Assembly: GCA_030141605.1 (NCBI GenBank)
Contig: JAQGDQ010000002.1
Location: forward strand, 2,340,501-2,400,500
Length of the DNA: 60,000 nucleotides
Direction of reading: 5' to 3'
From: Tubiluchus corallicola
Taxonomy: Eukaryota; Priapulida; Priapulimorpha; Priapulimorphida; Tubiluchidae
Shown: one piece after another, positions 1-12,000 of the stretch
How positions within the stretch are numbered: the first letter of the stretch is position 1
Layout: every line of letters starts with the position of its first letter
Notes under the pieces: model-generated
The model's input: only the letters and a program-made list of their open reading frames with translations
What the model was told of the DNA's origin: nothing
Databases searched by the model: none
Position numbers and translations under genes: made by a program

Positions 1-21
1 AGTGCATTGTGTTTGTTATAG

Positions 22-3000
22 GCTCAGAGCAAGTTGTTGTGGGAAATGCGTGATAAACTAAATACTTTAGCAAAAAAACATTTATCAGAGTTGTTAGAGT
101 ACAATCGGCAGAAGATACCAGCTGGCGAATCCAGAATTCTTGACCTACTTTCAGACTGCATGACATTTGGTGTCTTGCAAAATTGTCCTGAATGTGGAAC
201 AGGTCAGCTTGTTGTTAGGTAGGTCATGAATTTCACTCAAATTGTGATCATTGCAAGAACTAATTGCATTAAAACATTTACACAGTACAGAACTATTTTC
301 ACATGTACCTACACGCTGAAAAACGTGCTGAATACATACTAAGTCTAGGATGCAAATGGCAGTCTAAGTTGTTAAAAACTATCAGCTATTATCAAAGCAT
401 TTTGCTGTAATTCAGCAAAAAGAGTCTAAAAAGGCTAAACTTCAGGTATACTTACCCTTTTAAGTATCAATACCCATGTTTTAAGCGTAGAGAATGTGAT
501 GAGCATGTTTTGGCAGGTATTAGTTTCCCTGTGGTCACTACCATCATTTTCAAAAATTATTGACTGATTAACAACAGCCTTAACAATTTTAACTTCTTTG
601 GTTTTCTTTTCTAGTACGTATAGTATTTTTTGCCAGTATTAGTCTTTTTAGAAAAATGCATTTTCATTTTTGCATCATTCAAGTTTTTGAATGCCCCATG
701 CATAAGTTGCGCAAAAATTATTAGTTTGACCCAGTACGCATACTATCATGTGCCTTTGGGCAAATTATATGGGCCTATACTAGGCGTGCATAGACTAGTG
801 GATCCCGTGCCATCTACCTATGTCTTCACGAGCAACTAATATACTAATATGTGGAGGGCCAATGTGACAACCACACAAGGAAATGTGACACATGGCGTAG
901 GAGATTCAAACAAAATAGCAGCAGGAACTTACAGCTGATTGATATATTAGCTGACAACATAAAATTGGTAGCAGTCATATAACTTATGCTAATGTTATTC
1001 AGGCATGGGCAATTATGGTTTATTTTTGTTCATATAGTGGCGATGGTTACCACTGTACAGGTAATGTGTCTGGTTGGACAAAATGTATCTATATGACAAA
1101 AGAACCTAAACGCAAGCCGTTTGTAATTCCTGAAGAATTTAAGGATATTTCTTTTTTGTAAGTATATTTTTATTATTTTCTGAGGCGAAGCTTGTAGCAT
1201 GTTGTTGCAGTAGTGGTTGTTTTAACCATAAATAAAAGGCTAAATGATTGAAGTATGGTTTTATTCCAATTTTAAAGCTGTACTATTCAAGTGACGAATA
1301 CGACGATTACAAGTTGAGGTGCGCTGCTTAAAAAGAACACCCGAACCACAGTACCAATGATAACAGACATAGATGTTGGTTACGTATTCAACACTATAAA
1401 AGTGGTTTCTGTCATTAAGAAACTTTTCTGAAATTATTTTCCTGATTTGTACTTTGCTTGGTGGAAGGTACAATACACACATACTTATAATTCATTGAGT
1501 TGAAAATTAAAGTTAAACCTACTTGTTTTTTATTTCAGAAAATATCCATTAAAACTAAAATGTGTAATTTTTTAAATTAAGAGATTGATATTTAGACACT
1601 GCTTGCATGATACTGATGTTATTTGTTATACATTTGTTTTCTTTTTGCATAATGACAAAAATTTGTTTTTAGAGCTGGGTATAAGTATAGAGCACGGAAA
1701 CGAATATTTCCTTCAGACCCGGCTGTTTCTCATGGAAAGCCTCTCAAGGGCATGAAATTTGTCCTGGTACGTTGTGAATTTAATATCTCTTAATAATATT
1801 AAGGTTTTGTATGTTTGCTGTTTTGCCTGCCCAGCTTTTGGCATGATGTCTGCTAGGATGTGTGTGAGAACCAGGGATGTGCCACTCCAATAAATAATCG
1901 ACAATCGGCAAGCAAACTTGCATATTGGAACAGATCTATCCGGTATATTTTAATGTCGGCAATAAATGACCTAGTGATGTGCAGTTAAGTGAAAATAAAT
2001 CGAAATTCAAGTTAATTTATGTGACAGCTAACCAAACTATGTGAAAAAATGACAAATCAGCTACCTGTCAGTAGATCGCTTTTATTTTTTCTAAGGCACT
2101 GTGAGGCGCTAGCCTGCATTTACGATTTCATGCTAATCCCTTAAAAATAAAATTAACCGTTGCAAATTTCGAATTACTCTATTCATGAACCTAGAAGTAA
2201 ACAAATAACATGCAGTTGCAGCAGCCAAGCAAAATGACCTTGAGCAAACACTATCCATGCACAAACTTACTGGCTGGGAAACATTTGGAATCTGCTTATA
2301 CTCTGTTGGCTCATATCTGTTAACTTTGGGAAGTTAGTATTATCTTTTAGCATATTACCAAGAACGAAATTAATTGCTGGTTTAGCTACCATTGCAAATA
2401 CTAACTCTATTAGAAAAACAATAAACCTAGTTTTGTAGAGTAATTTATGCACACATACACCTAGGCTACTTTCAACTTTATCTGTGACTGGCCATAAGTA
2501 GAAATACTGCTGAACTTTGGGAATCCATATCACAATTTCTTGGTGCCCTACTTTCTACTCAAATGTACAGTTAAGCAGTTCTTCTGTTAACAGCCTTAAA
2601 TATTGTGTAAGGAATTCAAATAACAAATACTTGCAGTTAATAATAATAAACACTTGCAGTCTTTAATATCTCCAAAAAATTTTCATTATTTAATTTTGAT
2701 TTCATACAGTCACAACAATAGCCGTAGCAAAAATTGTAATGCCGTCATATCTGATCAGGTCTGAGATCGGGTTCGATCGGATTGGTTTGTAGGTAAAAAT
2801 AATCAGATCACAGGTTTCGATATTGTTACATCCCTCGTAAGAATACTGCAGGAGTTTTGAGGCAATTTCTGATAATGATGGGATTTTAAAAATTCACTTA
2901 GGCTGTTAAACCTTTAGTGTCGTATTTGATAGGTGGGAAAGAATCTCAGTAAATCAAAAGATCAGTTGAAGAAAGCTGTAGAATATCTGAGTGGAAAAGT

Positions 3001-6000
3001 AGTCACACAGGTGGAGCCAGCTGTTACCTGCTGCATTAGTACAAAAGGTATATATAACTTTTGCTTTAGTGGGTTTGTTATTTTATACAGTTTTGTATTA
3101 ATATAATCGTTTTGTTTTTATTTTTAGTCTTATGCATAGGCATTTAGGTATTTTGGAATTTAATTTGTGCAGTTTTTATTTTTATATTTATATTTAAAAG
3201 TTAAATATATTTTTACCAGTTAAGTGCTCCTGTTTAGCTGACATCAAACTGTTCAGTCGTATCTACAATTTCAAACTGAAAGTTACCCTGTAATATTTTA
3301 ATAGCTGCAAACACTCGTAAAGAATGCTCGTTCTCAACTCATTTTCTTGTAATAAACTTTCTTTGCAGAAATACCTCTGTGCTATATTGGTAGGAGTGCT
3401 CAATAGAAGATTCAGAAAGTTATTTCTAATACTTACAGCGTTTACTTTTCATGTGCAGTTTCTGAATTAAATTTTCTATGTTGTAGTAACCATTGAAACG
3501 ATATTCATATCTAGTGCGACTGGTTTTGAAATGCCTATTATAACCTGTACAGATGATGTAACAAACATGGTTAAGAAAATTGAGGAAGCAAAAGCAGCCA
3601 ATGTCACGGTTGTGTCAGAAGGATTTGTTGATGACTGTAAACTTAACGGAGACATTGTTGCAGCTATTAAGAAGTACAAGATTTGCAACTGGGGTCCTGA
3701 GGTAATCCTTTTATTTGATTATGGCTGATTATATTTGAATTCTCTGACAGTAATTGTTTACCGTGTCTGGCAGGCGATAACTTGTTGGTGCACTCACATG
3801 GATTACCGATTTTTGAAGTATGATAAGATATTCTTCTTTTTTCTCTCTCTAATTAAGAAGTTTTTTGTTAGTGTATGCTTTGCTTGTATGTGGATGTGTA
3901 ATGCATATGCACTATAAATCGACCCTTGAAAGTATATTTTGCTACTGTGTGATGAGCTTCTTTAATTTATTGACTATTTGAAACAATAATAATACTAAGT
4001 CTCTATATCAGTTTAAAGAAATGACTAAGTCTTGAATAATTCATTATCATTTCTCACAATTCAAATTTTAATTTATGTGACCTATTTAATGGTACTTACC
4101 TTTTTGCTTTGCTGTGTGAAGTTTTTATTGATTTATTTCCAGGCAGAAACACTTGTGAAAGAAGAAAAGCCAGATGCTGTGCAGATTAAATCTACTGCGA
4201 TGAAAGCAAAGAAATCGTCAACAGAGGGTATTAACTTTTCACGTTATTTATATAAACATAATTACATAGGCATGTCATATAAAGTACAAACTGACTGTCA
4301 ATTAGTTCACCATTCTTAAATAGGAATCTTAAACATCCTCAGTGTTAGGTAAGTTCATGTTTGTATTGTTTTTTGCCTCTTATTTTGCTTTGCATTATAA
4401 TGTCATTATCCTTTGTCATTATCCTTGTGTATTGCATTCTTTTGGTGCGTTTGTGAAAAATGCTGTACTTTGTCAGCAGCTGGCAAAATTTTGACGCTTT
4501 TTTGTCCTTTTTGCCGACCATTTTGTGCGTGAGCCATATATTGAGATTTTTGTGGTGTGTCTATACATTTGTACTTCATAGATGGGATTTGTCAGATGCA
4601 TGGCAAATGTAGAGATTTAACATTTGCTGTCACTTCAGGTCCCAATATTAGTTTTGCTCTCTGATGACTGCCGTGTAACAGATCCAGCTGCAGACAGATA
4701 CGGGGCATACAATTCTTTTGCGTGTGAAATCAATTTTCTCTAATTTGTGGCCTTTTGTGCATTTTTGTAATATAGATAAGTTTTTAACATTTTATACATC
4801 AAACTATTAGTTTATACAAAAAAATATACACGCTAATTTTCAACTTAGCTTTATTAGAATAGTCACAGAAATTCAGGAGCTGATTCTTTTTAATCTCAAA
4901 TTTTTTATAAAAAGTGCTGCAATTTTTTGTTTCGCAGTCTTCACTATCAGTATTAACAGTTAACTTAATTATAGATATTGGTTAAAGCAGCTGCTGTAAA
5001 ATTATCATTATATTAATGTGCACTGCAAGAGGTTTTGTTAGAAAAGAAGTTATTTCAAAGTGTGACATTCATCATAAACATTTTTATTTACTTATAACTT
5101 TTTTCATATTTACATTTCTTTCATTTTTTTATTTTTAGAAAGGACGTACACTAAGTCAGTCCCTGACACCATGAAAATGCAGGTTAAAGGAGGTGCAGCT
5201 GTTGATCCAGACTCGGGTAAGCATGTGTGGAAATTTGTTATTTAAACAGACAAGGCTGGCTATTTCATAGATTGATGAGTCACAATTTAATTTCTGTTGT
5301 AAAGATGATTTTAGATTCATTTGCTTAACTGATTTTTAGCTAGTTAACATAAATTTGTTATAATTATATAGCTTAATTGTGTTGTTATGAATTTTGTATT
5401 TTTCGAAAGAAAGCTTTTTTTACGAAACTAGGCTTTAGCAAACAAATACTTGGAATTTGTTATATCTAAAAGTATCATAATGTTGGTTAGAGATGTCACA
5501 AAGCTCCTTCACAACTGGAGCTTCGAAACCAAATCCATATAGGAGCTTTGATTTGATTCAATTAGCTGAAGTTCTTCGTTAATTTAGATCCAACCCGATT
5601 TGGCAGTTTTTGAAAAAATTATGTTAAGCTTCGGTATTACAAAAGCAATTACACACTCTTGTACCTTTATTTTTTGGCAAAATTTCTTAAATTGCTGCCT
5701 GTTTTGATATTGTGTCCTAATGAAATATGCAAATATCAGCATATTCAGTTTCAGTATTTGACCAGCTCATGAAATTCTACGCAAAAGCTTCCACCACATT
5801 ATGATTTTAACTGCTAGTTTCAACACAAATGCAAAGATTTTTTTGTATTACTTTAGCAGAACTAAATCATGGTTTTTGTCATTGCAGAATTACTGTCATT
5901 CGTGCTCCTCACTGCTCAGACAGGTTGTCTGCGATCTTTTTCTCGTGAAAATCACTGCTGTCTTATCAATCTGTAATTTCCTTAAAATTACGTAGAAGAC

Positions 6001-9000
6001 TCGGTTTAAAAAATGCCTAAAACAAGTTTCGAAATTCGATTTAGTTTCAAAAATTATTTTTAATTGAAATTCATGTTTGAACAGGATTCGAAAATAATTT
6101 TAAACTGAGATTCGGATTTGACCCAGACTTGAAAACCATTACAAAATGAGATTCGGTAACTTCAAATTCGTGACATTGCTAGTGTTGACTGATATTCGAA
6201 TTTTTATGTTTATTTCCAAAAAATGCGAGAGTCGTGTGTGTTAGCAAAGCAAGAATTCATATAAGCATTTAGTTATAGTTACTTTTAATTCATTAGCAGT
6301 TGTGTCTCTAATCTCATTATCTTCAGTCATGTTCTTAGACGATTATTTTCATCCTGACATTTCTACTAATTGTTACCTTCTGCAGTCTCACACATCTTTG
6401 TGTGGCTGTTGCCTAATTTAACCCAGCAACAGACATTGCATGATAACTTGACATTAATGTTGAGTTTATTTCATTAATCCTTTTCTTAGGTTTACAAAGC
6501 AAAGCTCATATTATTAAACATCTGGGGAAACCCTTAGCAGCTGTTATGCAACTAGTGGATTCTGTTAAAAATGTCAACTCTTACTATAAACTGCAAGTGC
6601 TAAAGGACGATAAGAAAGAAAGGTACTATCTGAACTTATTTTCATTCAAATATGCAAATCATCATACTTTTGTTGTGAAAGTGTTTTTAGTAACCAAATA
6701 AGTCAGAAAAATGGAAAATAGAGTTTGAACGTCATAAATTAATAAAGTATACATAGAAACAGCACAAAAGATGTATATTTTGTAATTAAACATAATATTA
6801 TATGATTCCCTTAATGACTCTCATCGTTATCATAGGTAACATTATCCTACGTAATAGAGATTCTCAATGAAAGTAATTTTATTGTTTGGAAGTGTTTTGT
6901 GCATGTGTATTGTCAGTCATATTTATTATTTTAGATATTATGTGTTTCGTGCGTGGGGTCGCGTTGGAACAACTGTTGGTGGCAACAAACTGGAGAACAT
7001 GGAAAAAGATGAAGCCATAGATCATTTTCTCGCGCTGTACGAAGAGAAAACTGGCAATATGTGGAATCAGAAGAAGCCATTTGTCAAATATCCTAATCGC
7101 TTTGTTCCTTTAGAAATGGACTATGGACAGGTACAAAGATATGCAGTTCAAAATAAATTTGGGTTTCATTTATTTTACCATGAAATGTATTTTTAATTGA
7201 AGATTGTGTTCTCAAAAATCTTATCTGTTTACGTGGTTCGTTCGTTTTGTACGTTTAATTTCGAAACAAATCTATTTAAAATACTCTTTTGTGATTAGAT
7301 CTGTCAGATGGTTCGTACTTGAGTGGTATGAAGAACAGGCTTAATCAATGTAGTTGTATGCACTGTTAATTTTACTTGGGTGTTGTGAAATGGTGCTACC
7401 TCTTTAAAACTGATTTGTTGAGCCTGCATAGTATGTATGGACGAACTCCTAGCAGATTGGTTCTGGTTTGTTTCATCTGCCACACTGCTGCTTTTGTGGT
7501 TGCTGGTTCATCTTCTCTTCACAAAAGAATATCCTTGATAATAAGATTAGTTCCTAAGATTAGTGCCAGTCCCACTGCAACTTTTTACATTGTGCCTTCA
7601 GTAGGCCTTGCCATGAGTGCTGGGTCTGGGCTTGAAGGATGTCATATAGAATAAAAAAGCTCCATTAAATAAATTTTGCCAAGTGATCAATAACGATCGG
7701 TTAAATCTTAACCCTATAAGCTTGATATGTTACAAATAAAGCTCTTAGGATAATATATGTGATAATGTTTCATTTGCTGTTGAGTATTTTAAAGAAAGTG
7801 TTCTGCCGTAAAATTTGCTCTCATGTACTATCAAAATTATGAGGTGATAGTAATAATGTTTACTCTTTTGTTTTAGGATGACGAAAAGGTTGGCATCATA
7901 AAGTCTGATGCCGCTGAGAACTCAAAACTCTCAAAACCTCTCCAGGAGCTCATAAAACTCATGTTTGATGTTGAACAACTGAAAAAGGCAATGCTGGAGT
8001 TTGAGGTACATTAGCTCTTACCATATGTAATAAAGGTCTAGTCATTAAGGGATCATAAGTTTTTTCACTTTCAAGTTAATAGAGGTTTTTGCTTAATTTT
8101 GTACAATCATTAAATTTGTGGTTAATGTTCGCAGATTGATTTGAAGAAAATGCCACTTGGAAAGCTGTCCAAGAAGCAGATAAAAAGTGGTTACTCTGTA
8201 CTAACTGAACTGCAAAACCTAAGGAAGAATGGTGGAACACCTACCCAGTTCCTAGATGCCACAAACCGTTTCTTTACACTTGTTCCACATGACTTTGGTC
8301 TTAAAAAGCCTCCGATTCTTGACACAGAGGAGCTTATTAAGGCAAGTAACATGTAAAATTATGTGATATTGTAACATACACATGTACCGTGCTTAGCAGA
8401 CTAAATCCCACAGAAGCCTTTTGCACAGAAAATAGCCAATTTATGGAGTGTCCATTTTTTGTTCGTTTTTCTGTTCAAATACGATTTGATGAATTTAAAT
8501 TTTAAAAATTTGGTAGACAATTTAAAAATACTTCTGGTAGCAGAACAGAAGTGATAAATTTGATAAAATTTGAAGTTTGTGTTCGTTTTGCAAGTGCTGT
8601 GTTATCTGGCAGGTGATCAAGTCAAAACATGATTTTTATGCAGAAAAATACTGTTTTCATGTTGGCCAGTTTACACCACATTTTCAGGCATCTCGTCAGT
8701 TTTAATTCATTTGGGTGTATGAGAGAATGATTGTAATATACCTGTAATTTTCTTTTATATTTTTAAGCATGACTTGTGCTATAGTTTCAATATTATTAAG
8801 TGTCTTTTAAAGCGCACTGAAGGTGGTTTGACCTTGAGTTTTCCTTTAAGGCAAGCACATGCATGCACAAGTTTTTTGCTGATGGCAATAAATACATTGC
8901 TATTTTAGGCTAAGACAGAGATGCTAGATAATCTCTTGGAGATAGAAATTGCGTACAACATGTTGAAAACTGAAGGTGCGGATCAACAAAAAAGTGTGCT

Positions 9001-12000
9001 GGACATGTATTATGAAAAGCTTGAATGTGATATGGAGGTAAAAATAAATAGCTTCATAAATAGATACGTGCAGCTATTATTGATTATTTCTTGTGTATAA
9101 TTGTTATATCAATGGTCATACACATTGTTAGATCTTTGAACGATCTAAAATGACACGTGAATGCAATGTCCTATTCAGCATGATTCTTGATTTCACAAAG
9201 CTGTCTGCATATTAGTCAAATTATGCCTATGATAAACCAAAGCGTCCACCGTCCACTGTCTGGCATTTGTAAAACCTAATGTTATGCAAATATGCAATTT
9301 AACTCTTTCACTATGCAGTTGCTTTTTAACCTGGGACATATTGACTTTTGCACATATGACAATAACTTCCTGTGGTGTGTTACTAAAACAGAATCTTGTA
9401 AATAAACATATAGTTGTTTGTTATTGAGTACTAATATTAAATATTAGTTTTATTTCTACACATGCACACACATACTAGCGCACATACATGCACTCTCGCA
9501 TACACTCATGTGCACAACTTCATAAATCACCATGTACTTATATTTAGAAACCAGTTTTCACAAAAGACACAGTACTAATCCATAATATGCAATCATTTTA
9601 TAAAAATGCTGAACAATCAACTAAACATGCATTTCGTCAACAATCTACAAGTGATTTTGCATATGAGCATACTATACAGTATAGTATTGTGGAAGGCACC
9701 TAGCTTCAGATGCTGATTGGCTGGTTAGCATTACTTGTTGCGAAGCTATCCCAATCCCACAGCTGTTAAACTTTTCTACAATGTTTTGCATGGCCGTAGC
9801 AGTGAAATAAACAGACCTTGGTAACTACGCTTAGTGCTGAGCTATCTGCCTTACATGAAAAACGTAGGTGGCAGTGTGCTGACTTCCGTAGTGAAAGGGT
9901 TAAAGGTTTGTCACGAAATAAAATCAGTCTATTAGAAATTTCAATAAATATTACAGTTGTTGTTTGTAAGCTGGTCTTAAGCTTTTGCCAATGTAAGCAT
10001 ACGGGATTTTGTCTTGTAAACAAAGTCCATTCGTCATTGACTAGTTCAGTAACAGATAACTGGACACTGAATGCCAGATGCTCAGTTTTCCAGTGCCTGA
10101 CTTCCAGCATCCACTGCCGAAATCTTTGGTTGCATATACTCAGTGACGTTTTTCTCTCTCCCAGGCGCTGAACGTTTTGGTGTGTCATAGGCATTATCAA
10201 ACTGCATGCACATTGTGCACTATGACTAGCATTGTGAGTGTTATAATTCTTAATTCTGTGTCGAATATTATAATGTATGGAGAAAAGTCCGGACTGTTAG
10301 TTATCTGACAACTCATTTGCCTGTATGCATGTTGACATAAGGATGAAATTTAATGTTTCTGCATGTTATGTATACATGAATAATTCTGGCAATTGCGAAA
10401 AAATGTATATTTCTGCTGCCATCTTGTTGTTAATGATATGCTTTTTTGTATTTTGTCCTTTCTTTAATGCAGTAATCAGTACTGATATTCGATTCATGAT
10501 TTTTGCCATTTTGATAGGTAATGGATCAGGGAACAGAGGAATGTAAGAGATTAATTGAATATCTGAGTAACACACACGCAGCAACACATGGTCAGTACAA
10601 GATGAAAATACTGGATGTAAGTAACAAAAATCAATATTTCGTTATGTGTTTTCGTATTTATGTAGGTGCAACTTGTATTAAAGCATCTTGCCAAATATGA
10701 CTAGCTTTTAATAAAGTAAGTTAAAATGCAACAATATTAGCATGCGTAGGTGGAGCATTTAATAATGAATTCGAGTAAATGCCATTTTCTTTGATCAAAA
10801 CCATGTTTTATCTGTGTCTGATCTTGGTTTTGTTAAGAACTTACTTGATTTTTTATGTGATGTGTTTTGTGTTTGAATGGTGTGAAACAGAATAGGCATA
10901 ATGTATATAATGTCGTTATTTGTGCATAATTTTGTTCACTTTGATTAGTTGACAGTTAATTTAAGCCTAACTTAAATGAACAAAAACACTGTTTACCTAT
11001 TTTATATGAAAAACGCTATTGCTTACTTTGTAGGTATTTACAACAAAAAGAAAAGGTGAAGAACAACGATATAAACCATTCCGTGAATTACATAATCGTC
11101 AGCTGCTATGGCATGGATCCCGTTCTACAAATTATGCTGGTATACTCTCACAAGGTTTACGCATTGCACCACCAGAGGCGCCAGTGGTATGTGCTATATG
11201 CTATTTAATATAGTTTTTAAAGCTTTCGAATTACAATGAGGTATAACCCTTAACTGCAAATTCTGCTAACAGGCCTTTTGCTAAGGTAATCTGCAATAAC
11301 ACTGTAAGTACAATTACACTGTAAATAAACTTCAGGCAGTGCACTTGTAAAAATTTAAGCACTTGTATTGTGTTCTGTGTTTTATTTTGTAGTTTGCTTT
11401 TCATTAGCAGGCCCTGTTGAAAGGTATTTAAGATTGGTGGTTTCTTTTTAACTGCAATTTAGTGGCCTTCTAAAAAAACTTAAATAAAAATTCGGGTTCC
11501 AAGCACACTGAAGACGAATGTATGGTATTAACCTGTGTTTGCATTGCGCAGTACTTGTAGGTGGTATTTCATTTTGCTGCATTAAACAAACAGGCTATAT
11601 CATTTTAATGTGTTATACATTTTTTTAGACAGGATACATGTTTGGGAAAGGTGTTTACTTTGCTGACATGTCATCAAAAAGTGCAAATTATTGCTGTGCT
11701 AGCGGAAGCAACAACGTGGGTCTGCTTTTACTCTGCGAGGTGGCGCTTGGAGAAATGTACGAGAAAAAGAGGGCAGAAATGATTACTAAACTTCCCAAGG
11801 GTAAACATAGCACTAAAGGTAAAACACATTGTTGTCATTATTATTTTCATTATTTTGCAGAGATGGTTTGCAAAGAAATTAAAAATAAACTGTTTGCCAA
11901 TTTAGTTATTCTATGTAATGTAGTAAAACTACTCTTGGTAAAGAAAAGAAAGATAAAATGCTTTTGTACCACTTGCTTAATACCTAACAATGATAATGTA

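Noticed and set aside
7376-7654. 92-codon frame in a PARP1 intron
   Set aside because: No start context, splice sites in phase or family resemblance; PARP1 splicing passes over it.
9766-10200. 144-codon minus-strand and 117-codon plus-strand frames in a PARP1 intron
   Set aside because: They overlap each other and the end of the piggyBac-like MITE, show no domain, and the region is intronic in a well-supported gene.
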